DNA from: an uncultured Eggerthella sp.
GTDB taxonomy: Bacteria; Actinomycetota; Coriobacteriia; Coriobacteriales; Eggerthellaceae
Direction of reading: 5' to 3'
Assembly (NCBI GenBank): GCA_900540345.1
Contig: UQFK01000003.1
Location: 153,395-217,394 of the forward strand
DNA: 64,000 nucleotides
The notes under the pieces were generated by a model. It was not told where the DNA came from and searched no databases. It was given only the letters and a program-made list of their open reading frames with translations. Made by a program: the position numbers and the translations under genes. Shown here piece after piece: positions 1 through 8,427 of the stretch; the first letter of the stretch is position 1, and every line of letters begins with the position of its first letter.

Positions 1-1061
1 AATTCAGCAAATACGACACCTCGCTCATCAAACCTAAACGTCCTAAGACGCCACTCTATATTGGTATCGGGGTTGCTATTCTTGCTATCATCGCGCTCGT
101 TTTCGTAATGGTGAATTGCATGGGCTCTTGCGATAAGAACCCGAACATGTTGCCGGATGGGGAAGAGGTTCGTATCGAAATCCCTGATGGATCGACGACG
201 CCGCAGATTGCAGAGATTCTCTATGATGCGGGCATCATAGAGAATAAAAAGGCCTTTAGTGATGAAGTCTCAAAACGCGGATATGCTTCTTCGCTTAAGT
301 CGGGTATTTATATCTTTTCGGGTGGCACACCGCTTTCAGAGATCGTCGAGCACCTGAACTCTGGTCCGAATGCCGCTGACAACAGTTTTGTGATCCCCGA
401 AGGGTATACCATTGAACGTACGGCAAAGGCGGTATCTGAGGCCTATGGCGGTTCGATCAGTGAAGCAGATTTCCTGGCTGCAGCACGTGATGCATCTCGG
501 TTTCAAGATCGCTTCCCCTTTGTGAAAGATGCCTACAATAACTCCCTTGAGGGTTTTCTCTTCCCGAAGACCTATGAGATCATCGCGGGAAGTAGTGCTG
601 ATGACGTTATCGCCCAGATGCTTTCCCAATATCAGATCGAAGTGAAAGAACTCGATTATTCCTATCCGCATGAACAAGGGTTGAGTGATTATGAGACGCT
701 CATCCTTGCCTCTATCATCGAGCGTGAAGCGGCTCACGATAACAAGGCTAAGGTAGCATCGGTCTTCTATAATCGTCTCGCGATCGACATGGCGCTCCAA
801 TCGGATGCGACCACTGCGTATGCTATCGGAGGGGATCCTACGCCAGATGATCTGAAGATCGAAGGCCCGTTCAATACCTATCTCAACATCGGCTTGCCTC
901 CTGGTCCTATCTGCTCGCCAGGCATGGATTCGCTCGAAGCAGCGTGTCATCCCGAAACCACCGATTATTTCTATTTCTATTTCAAAGATAATGGTCAAGG
1001 TGGTTTGGACTACTTCTTTAGCAAGACCTACGAAGAGCATCAGGCTGCCATCAACGGGTAA
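1..1061 (+). CDS. mltG: Endolytic murein transglycosylase MltG, 5' end outside window
   Basis: MltG/YceG family lytic transglycosylase, which cuts nascent glycan strands at the outer face of the membrane and helps set glycan length. The frame is open from base 3, so the true start lies upstream of the window. The visible part begins with a basic stretch and one hydrophobic helix (about bases 54-120) that acts as membrane anchor, followed by the extracytoplasmic domain. Family landmarks are visible: EGFLFP, then ILASIIEREA, which carries the catalytic glutamate, then YNRL and LQSDATTAYA. An ATG at 108 would remove the anchor and is not taken as the start. A YqeG-like gene follows after 27 bases. 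Confidence 0.93.
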   Translation, partial: FSKYDTSLIKPKRPKTPLYIGIGVAILAIIALVFVMVNCMGSCDKNPNMLPDGEEVRIEIPDGSTTPQIAEILYDAGIIENKKAFSDEVSKRGYASSLKSGIYIFSGGTPLSEIVEHLNSGPNAADNSFVIPEGYTIERTAKAVSEAYGGSISEADFLAAARDASRFQDRFPFVKDAYNNSLEGFLFPKTYEIIAGSSADDVIAQMLSQYQIEVKELDYSYPHEQGLSDYETLILASIIEREAAHDNKAKVASVFYNRLAIDMALQSDATTAYAIGGDPTPDDLKIEGPFNTYLNIGLPPGPICSPGMDSLEAACHPETTDYFYFYFKDNGQGGLDYFFSKTYEEHQAAING

Positions 1062-1088
1062 GGGATTCGATCCCGAAGGGATGCGTGC

Positions 1089-1655
1089 ATGGGTCTTTTC
1101 GAGCCAGATAGATACTTCTCCTCTCTTACTCGCATTGATGTAGACTGGGATCTTGCGCGCTTAGGCCTGACGCATGTCTTTCTTGATGTAGACAACACTA
1201 TCCGTCGACGTGATAACGATGAAGTGCCTCGCGCAGTGCGCGTTTGGCTTGCAAAGGCGCGCGAGAAGGGGATATCTCTTTGTCTGCTCAGTAACAACTT
1301 TCATGATGATATCTATGATCTTGCGTGCCAGCTCGATCTTCCGGTCGTCGCAAAGGCGATGAAACCGTTACCTTTCGGATTTAGGCGCGCGATGAAGATG
1401 CTCGGCGCAACGTCTGTGTCGAGTGTTATGGTAGGCGATCAGCTGTTCACCGATATCGTTGGAGCTCACGTGGTGGGCATGAAGGCATTTCTTGTTCGCC
1501 CGCTTGTGGATGTCGATCTCAAGCATACTATGGTGATGCGTCGTATTGAACGGAGTCTTTTGCGCGAGAAAATCCCACAGGCAGATCCGCTTTCTGATCC
1601 AGGCATCTGCGCGGTCTCTGAAGAGATGAGCGCGCCTGATGTCCGGCAGGATTAA
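1089..1655 (+). CDS. yqeG: YqeG-family HAD phosphatase
   Basis: A 188-residue HAD-superfamily (subclass IIIA) phosphatase of the YqeG type. The nucleophile motif I is DVDNT (about residues 33-37), motif II is LLSNN, and the C-terminal acidic motif is VGDQLFTDI. The order and spacing fit the family; the physiological substrate is not known. It sits between mltG and the aro genes, as in many Gram-positive genomes, though aroE, often found here, is absent. A GAAGGG ribosome site lies about 8 bases before the ATG. Confidence 0.88.
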   Translation: MGLFEPDRYFSSLTRIDVDWDLARLGLTHVFLDVDNTIRRRDNDEVPRAVRVWLAKAREKGISLCLLSNNFHDDIYDLACQLDLPVVAKAMKPLPFGFRRAMKMLGATSVSSVMVGDQLFTDIVGAHVVGMKAFLVRPLVDVDLKHTMVMRRIERSLLREKIPQADPLSDPGICAVSEEMSAPDVRQD

Positions 1656-1690
1656 CGCTGCATTAATTACCTTCGTTCATATTGGAGTTT

Positions 1691-1700
1691 TTGCTAGACT
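1691..1700 (+). promoter_or_regulatory. Probable extended -10 promoter for aroC
   Basis: The sequence TTGCTAGACT holds a TG-N-TAGACT extended -10 in the gap before the aro genes. No convincing -35 is seen. CTAG-containing inverted half sites (CTAGAC at 1694-1699 and GTCTAG at 1725-1730) overlap and follow it and could bind a regulator, which is speculative. Confidence 0.35.
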
Positions 1701-1746
1701 GGATCGTGTGAAACACTAGAATAGGTCTAGGAAAACTTCTGATTTT

Positions 1747-1766
1747 TGCGCCCATGTCTTGGCGCA
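1747..1766 (+). promoter_or_regulatory. Hairpin in aroC leader
   Basis: TGCGCC and GGCGCA form a perfect 6-bp stem around an 8-base loop, just before the AAGGA ribosome site of aroC. It could affect translation initiation. It has no T-run and so is not a terminator. Confidence 0.3.
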
Positions 1767-1785
1767 CGTTCCAATAAGGATGGTT

Positions 1786-2958
1786 ATGGAATACGTATCT
1801 GCTGGCGAAAGCCATGGTCCTACATTAACAGCCATCGTTTCAGGCGTTCCAGCCGGCCTTTCGATCTCGGAGAAGAATATCAATTCCGACCTTGCTCGTC
1901 GTCAGGGTGGATATGGTCGAGGTGGCAGGCAGAAGATCGAGAAGGATCGCGTACAGGTTCTCTCGGGTGTTCGTTTCGGACGTACGCTCGGTTCTCCGGT
2001 CGCGCTCATGATCCAAAACGACGACTGGGTAAACTGGACAGATCGCATGGCGATCTTTGGTGATGCGCCAAAAGATCTCGTCCGCGAAGTTACGCCGCGT
2101 CCTGGCCATGCTGATCTGCTTGGCGTTTTGAAGAATGACGTGACGGATTGCCGCAATATTCTTGAGCGTTCGAGTGCTCGTGAGACTGCGATTCGCGTGG
2201 CTGCATCTGGCATTGCGCGTGAATTCTTGGCAGAGGTTGGTGTAGAGCTCTATTCTTATGTAGTATCGATCGGCGGCGTTGGCATGGATGAAGAAGACCC
2301 TATGCGCGATGCAGCAGACTATCGCCCGCTCGCTATCGAGATGAGTGAGTTGCGTTGCCCTGACGAAGCGGCTACGGAGGCCATGAAAGCGCGCATCGAC
2401 GAGGCCAAGGAGCTCGGGCAGAGCCTGGGTGGCACCTTCCGTGTGGTCGTAAATGGGCTGCTGCCCGCCCTCGGTGGATTCGAAGAGGCGCATGATCGCT
2501 TAAGCTCTAAGCTTGGTGCTGCGATCTTTTCCATTCCTGCGATCAAAGGTGTTGAATTCGGGATTGGCTTTAAGAATGCTGATTTGCTTGGTCGTGAAGC
2601 GCATGATGAGATCTACCTTGATCAGAAAAAGGGATTCATGCGCTCGACTAATCGTGCGGGAGGTCTTGAAGGTGGCATGACCACAGGCATGCCGCTCATC
2701 ATAACAGCAGCAATGAAGCCCATACCAACCCAACTCGATCCGCTTAATACTATAAACATCGATACGCTTGAAGTCGATAAGGCATCCACAGAACGAAGTG
2801 ATGTATGCGCAGTGCCCGCCGCTGCGGTGGTGGCAGAGGCGGAGGTTGCGTTTGTTCTTGCTCAAGCATATCTCGACAAGTTCGGCTCTGACAACATGAC
2901 CGATATCAAAGCCAACATCGAATCTTTCAAAAAACGAATCAAGACCATGTCACGATAG
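1786..2958 (+). CDS. aroC: Chorismate synthase
   Basis: Converts 5-enolpyruvylshikimate-3-phosphate to chorismate, the last common step of aromatic amino acid synthesis, using reduced FMN. The N-terminus MEYVSAGESHGP carries the GESHG family signature; the GGRQKIEKDRV and RPGHADL segments and the C-terminal S(T)NRAGGLEGGMT region also fit. An in-frame TTG at 1759 and ATG at 1780 exist, but ATG 1786 has AAGGA six bases upstream and puts the signature at the usual distance. The protein is about 390 residues, normal for the bacterial form. First gene of an aroC-aroK-aroB cluster. Confidence 0.96.
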   Translation: MEYVSAGESHGPTLTAIVSGVPAGLSISEKNINSDLARRQGGYGRGGRQKIEKDRVQVLSGVRFGRTLGSPVALMIQNDDWVNWTDRMAIFGDAPKDLVREVTPRPGHADLLGVLKNDVTDCRNILERSSARETAIRVAASGIAREFLAEVGVELYSYVVSIGGVGMDEEDPMRDAADYRPLAIEMSELRCPDEAATEAMKARIDEAKELGQSLGGTFRVVVNGLLPALGGFEEAHDRLSSKLGAAIFSIPAIKGVEFGIGFKNADLLGREAHDEIYLDQKKGFMRSTNRAGGLEGGMTTGMPLIITAAMKPIPTQLDPLNTINIDTLEVDKASTERSDVCAVPAAAVVAEAEVAFVLAQAYLDKFGSDNMTDIKANIESFKKRIKTMSR

Positions 2959-2979
2959 ACCAGCAACAAGGAGGGGCAG

Positions 2980-3546
2980 ATGACAGACCAAACCATGCAT
3001 GCAGGAGGCTACAGCCTTACCAAGCCAGTATTCTTCATCGGTTTTATGGGGGCAGGTAAGACGAGCGTTTCCCAGCAGCTCGCAGTTCAATATGGACTCG
3101 CATCAATCGATGCGGATGAATATTTGGAGCTACGCGAAGATCGCATCATCGCCGATATCTTCGCCGAAGATGGGGAAGAGGTATTTCGCGATATCGAGAC
3201 TGACGTGCTGCGCGATCTTGCTGCACGCTCACCGCGTTTGATTGGTTGCGGTGGTGGTGTAGTCACCAAGCGAGCAGAGAACGCCGAAATCATGCGTGAA
3301 AATGGGTATGTGGTCTATTTGCAGGTCACGGCTGATGAAGCTGCGCGTCGTATTCCGAATACTGACTCACGTCCTATGTTTAAGAACCTTGATACTGCTC
3401 GTAAGACCATCATCGAGCGTATCCCGCAATATGAAGCCGCTGCGCATTATTCCATCGATACAGAAGGCCGAGCGGTCACTGATATTGCCAAAGAGATCGC
3501 TGATCATCTGCTCGCTATTGGTGTCATGGTCGAAGAAGAACGATAA
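2980..3546 (+). CDS. aroK: Shikimate kinase
   Basis: Phosphorylates shikimate with ATP. The Walker A motif is GFMGAGKTS (near residue 21), followed by the DADEYLE substrate segment and GCGGGVV. The protein is 188 residues, close to the usual 170-190. A strong AAGGAGG site lies upstream of the ATG. Its TAA stop shares one base with the ATG of aroB, which indicates translational coupling. Confidence 0.95.
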   Translation: MTDQTMHAGGYSLTKPVFFIGFMGAGKTSVSQQLAVQYGLASIDADEYLELREDRIIADIFAEDGEEVFRDIETDVLRDLAARSPRLIGCGGGVVTKRAENAEIMRENGYVVYLQVTADEAARRIPNTDSRPMFKNLDTARKTIIERIPQYEAAAHYSIDTEGRAVTDIAKEIADHLLAIGVMVEEER

Positions 3547-4643
3547 TGAGCAAGGTTGTCGTTGATATAGTAGGACATGCGCCCTATGAGGTGCGCGTTG
3601 CACCTGGAGCTATTGCTAAGCTCGGTACTGCACTTCGCGCTCTGGATACGAATCCGCAAGCACTCATCATCACCGATAGCGAGGTCGCTTCGCGCTACCT
3701 TGATCCCTTGCGCTCTTCGCTTGAAGCAGCTGATTATCATTGTTCGGTCATCACCGTTGCCTCAGGAGAAGAGGCGAAATCGATCGCCTGTGCTGCTGAG
3801 ATATGGAATGCGATGGCGGAATGCAAGCTCAATCGCGATTCGCTTGTGGTAGCGCTTGGTGGAGGGGTCGTTGGCGATCTGGCAGGTTTTACCGGCTCGA
3901 CTTTCATGAGAGGCCTCCCGATCGTTCAGGTGCCCACCACGCTTCTTTCGATGGTGGATTCCTCTGTAGGAGGAAAGACGGCCATCAATCTTGATGCAGG
4001 GAAGAATTTGGTCGGGACTTTTGCTCAACCACTCTTCGTATGTGCCGATATTGACACGCTTGTAACCTTGCCTGAACGTGAATGGGCATGTGGTTGTGCC
4101 GAGATCGCTAAATCTGCTCTCATCGATTCAGATGATTTCTTCTTCTGGCTCTGTGCGCATGCGCAGGAATTAGCTGATCGAGATATGCATGTCACGCAAG
4201 AAGCGGTGGTACGCAGCATCGTTTTCAAAGCTCAAGTCGTTGCTGCTGATGAACAAGAGACCAAAGGCGTGCGTGAGTGCCTCAATTATGGACATACACT
4301 TGCTCATGCGATCGAGACCTGTGCAGGTTATGGGCATTTTTCTCATGGCGCAGCTGTTGCAGAAGGCATGCGTTTTGCAGCACGTCTTGCGGCGGCTCAT
4401 CTAGGAACCTCTATCGATCTTGTGCGATCGCAGGATGAATTACTCGACACGCTTGGGCTTCCAGCGCTCGATTTCCATGCCGATCCGGATCGTTTGCTCG
4501 AGCTGATGTTCTCTGATAAGAAGGTTCGTTCGAACACGCTTCGTTTCGTACTGCCACGCGATGTAGGGGAGTGGGAAGTAACTACGCTCGATCCTGACTT
4601 CGTACTCGACCATCTCGTTGCTTGGCAACAGAGCCTCGATTAG
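3546..4643 (+). CDS. aroB: 3-Dehydroquinate synthase
   Basis: NAD- and metal-dependent cyclisation of DAHP to 3-dehydroquinate, the second shikimate step. The glycine-rich LVVALGGGVVGDLAGF segment, the PTTLLSMVDSSVGGKT block and the metal-binding histidines in NYGHTLAHAIE and FSHGAAVAEGM are all present. Length is 365 residues, normal. It overlaps aroK by one base. aroQ (3-dehydroquinate dehydratase), often next in this cluster, is not here; an M24 peptidase follows directly. Confidence 0.96.
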   Translation: MSKVVVDIVGHAPYEVRVAPGAIAKLGTALRALDTNPQALIITDSEVASRYLDPLRSSLEAADYHCSVITVASGEEAKSIACAAEIWNAMAECKLNRDSLVVALGGGVVGDLAGFTGSTFMRGLPIVQVPTTLLSMVDSSVGGKTAINLDAGKNLVGTFAQPLFVCADIDTLVTLPEREWACGCAEIAKSALIDSDDFFFWLCAHAQELADRDMHVTQEAVVRSIVFKAQVVAADEQETKGVRECLNYGHTLAHAIETCAGYGHFSHGAAVAEGMRFAARLAAAHLGTSIDLVRSQDELLDTLGLPALDFHADPDRLLELMFSDKKVRSNTLRFVLPRDVGEWEVTTLDPDFVLDHLVAWQQSLD

Positions 4644-4660
4644 GAGTTAAGAGCACTCTC

Positions 4661-5809
4661 ATGCTGACTGGTCCTGAACTCGAACACGCCCGTCTCGAAG
4701 CTTCTCATGCGCGTTTGGCGCGCATCCGTGAGCTGCTCGCAGAGCAAGATCTTGACGCGATCTATCTGCGTGATTTGACCAATATCACTTGGGCGAGTGC
4801 TTTCGATGGGGTATTCGACGACGAGCCGGCTCATGCTCTTTTCATTACGCAAGACAGGGCGTGCCTCCACTCGGATTCACGTTATGTTCAAGCACTTGAA
4901 GAAGCGGCGGTGAGAAGCGAAATAGAGATCTCGATCGAGCCTGGAGGGCATGAAAAATGGCTATCTTCACTGATCGAACCTTCCTTTCGTATAGGTATTG
5001 AGGATACGATGACGCTGCGTGAATTCGGCGTGCTTGAAGATTTGCTCGCTGATATGGAAAGCCCGATCGTACTCATTCGAACTACTGACCTTATCGAAGG
5101 ATTGCGCAGCGTGAAGGACGATCTTGAGATTGCACTCATGCGAGAGGCGCAACGCATCACCGATGCAAGCTTTGAGTATATTGTCAACTTCATCAAAGTA
5201 GGTATGACCGAAGTCCAGGTTCAGCGTGCTCTCGATGCGTTCATGCTTGAGCAAGGTGCGACCGGTCTCGCATTCGCGACCATCGTTGCAGCAGGCGAAC
5301 ATGCTGCGAGCCCTCATGCTATTCCGAGCGATCGAGCTATTGAAGCGGGAGATGCGGTGGTCATGGACTTCGGAGCGCGGTTTGGCGGCTATTGTTCGGA
5401 TATGACGCGCACGGTATTCATCGGAGAACCGACTGAGACAATGCGTCGTGCATGGGATACGATGTGTATGGCAAACAAACGCTGCGAAGAGGCGATCTGT
5501 GCTGGCAAGACAGGCGCAGAGATCCATGCGCTTGCTGAAGAAATCCTTGCCCAGGGTGGATTTGCAAAGAAGATGGGGCACGGTCTTGGTCATAGTTTAG
5601 GGCTGTTCATTCATGAAAGACCGACGCTATCTTTGGGCAATAGCGACCCGCTGCCTGCAGGTGCAGTGCTCACAGTAGAACCAGGTATCTATCTGCCAGG
5701 AGAATTCGGTATGAGACTTGAAGATTTCGGTGTCGTTACCGAAACTGGCTTCGAGGTTATTACCCAAAGTACGCATGAGATGGTTATAATAGACCCACTA
5801 TCACGCTGA
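4661..5809 (+). CDS. M24 family Xaa-Pro aminopeptidase
   Basis: Metallopeptidase of the Xaa-Pro (PepP/PepQ) type, removing residues next to proline in the cytoplasm. The N-terminal creatinase-like domain comes first, then the pita-bread catalytic domain with metal ligands in MDFGARFGG...SDMTRT, GHGLGHSLGLFIHE and VEPGIYLPG...RLED. A TTG at 4622 would overlap aroB; ATG 4661 was chosen because it gives the usual N-terminus. Its position between aroB and efp is conserved in many Gram-positives. Whether it prefers dipeptides or longer peptides cannot be told from the sequence. Confidence 0.92.
   Translation: MLTGPELEHARLEASHARLARIRELLAEQDLDAIYLRDLTNITWASAFDGVFDDEPAHALFITQDRACLHSDSRYVQALEEAAVRSEIEISIEPGGHEKWLSSLIEPSFRIGIEDTMTLREFGVLEDLLADMESPIVLIRTTDLIEGLRSVKDDLEIALMREAQRITDASFEYIVNFIKVGMTEVQVQRALDAFMLEQGATGLAFATIVAAGEHAASPHAIPSDRAIEAGDAVVMDFGARFGGYCSDMTRTVFIGEPTETMRRAWDTMCMANKRCEEAICAGKTGAEIHALAEEILAQGGFAKKMGHGLGHSLGLFIHERPTLSLGNSDPLPAGAVLTVEPGIYLPGEFGMRLEDFGVVTETGFEVITQSTHEMVIIDPLSR
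5785..5790 (+). promoter_or_regulatory. Possible -10 box for efp
   Basis: A perfect TATAAT lies in the last codons of the upstream peptidase gene, 48 bases before the efp GTG. The -35 position is poor, so efp may have its own promoter or simply be read through from the aro genes. Confidence 0.35.
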
Positions 5810-5837
5810 ATAACGAGTCAAGAAACGAGGAATACTG

Positions 5838-6398
5838 GTGGCAATCTCTACAGCAGACTTCCGTAATGGAATGTGTATCGAATACAAGGACAAGCTTTGG
5901 GTCATTATCGAGTTCCAGCATGTCAAGCCTGGTAAGGGCGGTGCGTTTGTTCGTACTAAATTGCGCGACATTCGTTCGGGTCGTGTGGTCGACTATACGT
6001 TCAACTCGGGCACGAAGTTCGATTCGCTTCGTCTTGAAAAGAAGGTCATGCAGTATCTCTACAACGACGGTGCAGACTTCCATTTCATGGATCCCAATAC
6101 CTATGATCAGATCGCGCTTGCAGCTGATATCGTTGGCGAGACCGAACAGTGGCTCAAAGAAAACGATGAGGTCACGCTACTCTATGCGGGCGATGAGCTG
6201 ATCGGCCTTGAGCCTCAGATGTTCGTCGAGCTTGAAGTTACCGATACCGAACCTGGTTTCAAGGGCGATACTGTGCAGGGTGGTACGAAGCCAGCAACAC
6301 TGGAAACTGGTGCGACCATCCAAGTTCCTATGTTCATCGACAATGGCGATATCCTGCGTATCGACACGCGCGATGGTCGTTATGTCACCCGCGTCTGA
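5838..6398 (+). CDS. efp: Translation elongation factor P
   Basis: Relieves ribosome stalling at polyproline stretches by binding between the P and E sites. It has 186 residues in the usual three beta-barrel domains. The loop contacting the peptidyl-transferase centre reads KPGKGGAF, with lysine at the position that is modified in Escherichia coli; no EpmA- or EpmB-type modification gene is seen in this window. The GTG start is preceded by GAGGA. The C-terminal motif IDTRDGRYVTR is typical of the family. Confidence 0.97.
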   Translation: MAISTADFRNGMCIEYKDKLWVIIEFQHVKPGKGGAFVRTKLRDIRSGRVVDYTFNSGTKFDSLRLEKKVMQYLYNDGADFHFMDPNTYDQIALAADIVGETEQWLKENDEVTLLYAGDELIGLEPQMFVELEVTDTEPGFKGDTVQGGTKPATLETGATIQVPMFIDNGDILRIDTRDGRYVTRV

Positions 6399-6434
6399 TC
6401 TTTAGCGTCACTCTGACCTAAAATACCGACTTTT

Positions 6435-6467
6435 GCGAGGCGCGATAGGCGCCTCGTGTCGTATAAT
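6435..6467 (+). promoter_or_regulatory. Perfect palindrome and -10 box before carboxylase operon
   Basis: GCGAGGCGC (6435-6443) and GCGCCTCGT (6449-6457) pair over 8 Watson-Crick bases plus one G-T pair around the loop GATAG. A perfect TATAAT follows at 6462-6467. There is no T-run, so it is not an intrinsic terminator for efp. Its place where the -35 region would lie suggests an operator overlapping the promoter of the biotin carboxylase operon. Confidence 0.5.
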
Positions 6468-6528
6468 AATCGTTCATCATCAAGCCACTCATGTACGGGT
6501 GTACTTTGACAAGGAGGTGCGAGTCACT

Positions 6529-8427
6529 TTGGCAAAACTTCAACTTATGGACACTACGATTCGCGACGGACAGCAGAGCCTCTGGGCAACGCGTATGTCT
6601 ATCGGCGACATGCTGCCCATTTTGCCCAAGATGGATCGCGTTGGATACTGGGCCATCGAGGCATGGGGTGGAGCGACATTCGATACCTGTTTGCGATTCC
6701 TCGACGAAAATCCATGGGATCGTTTAAGGCTCATCAAGTCGAAAACGCCCAACACTCGTCTTTCCATGCTTTCACGTGGTCAGAACTTGGTTGGTTACAA
6801 GCATTATTCACGTGAAGTCTGCTTCCGCTTCATCGAAGCTGCGCACCGTAATGGCATCGATGTTTTCCGCGTATTCGATGCGCTGAATGACATTCGAAAT
6901 GTGGTCGATAATGCAGAAGCAATCAAAGAATGTGGCGGACACTTCGAAGGAGCTATTTCTTATACGGTATCTCCTGTTCACACGCTTGACAGCTTCTTGG
7001 AATATGGTCAGCAGTTGAAAGATCTGGGTGCAGATTCTATCGCTATCAAGGATATGGCGGGCATGCTTACGCCCTATCGCACTGAGCGAATCGTGAAGGC
7101 TTTTAATGCCGAGATTGGCCTACCAGTTCATGTTCATTGCCATTACGTTGGTGGTATGGCACCGGCAAATATCATCAAATCCGCTGAAGCAGGCGCTGCT
7201 ATCGCTGATACAGCAAGTGCGCCGCTTGCGTTTGGTAATTCTCACCCTGCGGTCGAGATGATCGTAGCCGCTCTTGAAGAGAGTCGCTACGACACGGGTC
7301 TTGATCTGGGTCTGCTCTTCGAGATTTCTGAATACTGGGAAGAAGTGCGCAAGCGCGGTCACTACAAGCGTGGCGTTTCATCTCTGACGCATATGAAGGT
7401 CTATTCGCATCAGGTCCCTGGCGGCATGATGTCAAATCTCGTCAGTCAGCTCGAGATCCAAAATGCGCTTGATCGCTTGGATGAGGTCATGGAAGAGATT
7501 CCGCGCGTTCGTGCTGAAGTCGGTTATCCACCACTCGTTACACCGATGTCACAGATCGTTGGCACGCAGGCTGTGTTCAATGTTCTTACTGGTAAACGCT
7601 GGAGTGTCGTTTCTAAGGAAATGAAAGACTATATTTGCGGCTATTATGGCAAGGCCCCTGGTCCTATGGATCAAGAGATCGTTGCTAAGGTGGTGGGAGA
7701 TTCTCAGGTGCTCGACCCAGATATAGCTCCAGGTTCGCTCGTTACCACTACGTTCGCTGAGCTCGAAGAAGAGATCGGCGATCTCGCAAAATCTGAAGAA
7801 GACGTTCTCATGTACGCTTTGTTCCCGAACGAAGCTCGTACGTATTTGAGCAAACATCGCACATCTGAAAAGGTTGATTTCCTCCTGGAAGAGGAGTCAA
7901 GCCAGACCAAAGAGGAGGATTACGTGGATATCAATCAAATTCGAGAGCTCGTACGCGTAGCTGAAGAGAGCGGCGTGGGCGAGATCGTCGTCGAAGAAGA
8001 AGGCTGCCGTATCGCAGTCCGCATGCCCGGTGCTCCTTCTGCTGCTCCTGCAGTCGCAGCTCCCGCTGCTGAGGCTGCACCTACTGCACAGGTTGCGCCT
8101 GCTACTGAAGCTGCACCCGCTGCGCAAACCGAAAGCACCACACGTCCTGCATCTTGGCATTGCGTCAAAGCGCCTATGGTGGGTACCTTCTATGCAGCTC
8201 CCGCTCCTGGCGAGCCTCCCTTTGTCAAGGTGGGCGATGAAGTTTCTGCTAACCAAACGCTTTGCATCGTCGAGGCGATGAAGCTCATGAACGAGATCGC
8301 TTCCGAGGAAATGGGCACGGTTCGCGAAGTTTGCCTCGAAGATGCAACGCCGGTCGAATTTGGCACGCCGTTGTTCTATATCGAGCCACACACCTCCCAT
8401 GATGCTATCGGACCGGAGAGTGCCTAA
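6529..8427 (+). CDS. Carboxyltransferase fused to AccB-type biotin carrier
   Basis: Residues 1 to about 460 are a PycB/OadA-like carboxyltransferase: a TIM barrel starting MDTTIRDGQQSLWATRM, with metal-ligand segments HVHCHYVGG and EHPxx-type loops, then the conserved carboxylase domain. The last 167 residues are a complete AccB-like protein: VDINQIRELVRVAEESG..EI, an Ala/Pro-rich linker, then APMVGTFY and the biotin site VEAMKLMNE. With AccC next door it probably acts as two-subunit pyruvate carboxylase, making oxaloacetate. No OadB/OadG sodium-pump gene is nearby. The start is TTG 6529, 11 bases after AAGGAGG; longer readings have no ribosome site. Confidence 0.85.
   Translation: MAKLQLMDTTIRDGQQSLWATRMSIGDMLPILPKMDRVGYWAIEAWGGATFDTCLRFLDENPWDRLRLIKSKTPNTRLSMLSRGQNLVGYKHYSREVCFRFIEAAHRNGIDVFRVFDALNDIRNVVDNAEAIKECGGHFEGAISYTVSPVHTLDSFLEYGQQLKDLGADSIAIKDMAGMLTPYRTERIVKAFNAEIGLPVHVHCHYVGGMAPANIIKSAEAGAAIADTASAPLAFGNSHPAVEMIVAALEESRYDTGLDLGLLFEISEYWEEVRKRGHYKRGVSSLTHMKVYSHQVPGGMMSNLVSQLEIQNALDRLDEVMEEIPRVRAEVGYPPLVTPMSQIVGTQAVFNVLTGKRWSVVSKEMKDYICGYYGKAPGPMDQEIVAKVVGDSQVLDPDIAPGSLVTTTFAELEEEIGDLAKSEEDVLMYALFPNEARTYLSKHRTSEKVDFLLEEESSQTKEEDYVDINQIRELVRVAEESGVGEIVVEEEGCRIAVRMPGAPSAAPAVAAPAAEAAPTAQVAPATEAAPAAQTESTTRPASWHCVKAPMVGTFYAAPAPGEPPFVKVGDEVSANQTLCIVEAMKLMNEIASEEMGTVREVCLEDATPVEFGTPLFYIEPHTSHDAIGPESA
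7924..8427 (+). CDS. accB: Possible internally initiated free biotin carrier protein (AccB)
   Basis: Inside the fusion gene, AGAGGAGG (7911-7918) followed six bases later by GTG 7924 forms a textbook ribosome site and start. Translation from it gives a 167-residue protein that begins VDINQIRELV, exactly where free AccB proteins begin, and ends with the biotinyl domain (VEAMKL). The gene order accB-accC-yqhY-nusB is the standard one in Bacillus-like genomes, so this segment looks like the ancestral accB that became fused in frame. Whether free carrier is really made is an inference. Confidence 0.5.
   Translation: MDINQIRELVRVAEESGVGEIVVEEEGCRIAVRMPGAPSAAPAVAAPAAEAAPTAQVAPATEAAPAAQTESTTRPASWHCVKAPMVGTFYAAPAPGEPPFVKVGDEVSANQTLCIVEAMKLMNEIASEEMGTVREVCLEDATPVEFGTPLFYIEPHTSHDAIGPESA

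Noticed and set aside
1759..1785. Upstream TTG start for aroC
   Set aside because: It lies inside a hairpin and has no ribosome site; ATG 1786 has AAGGA at proper distance and the family N-terminus.
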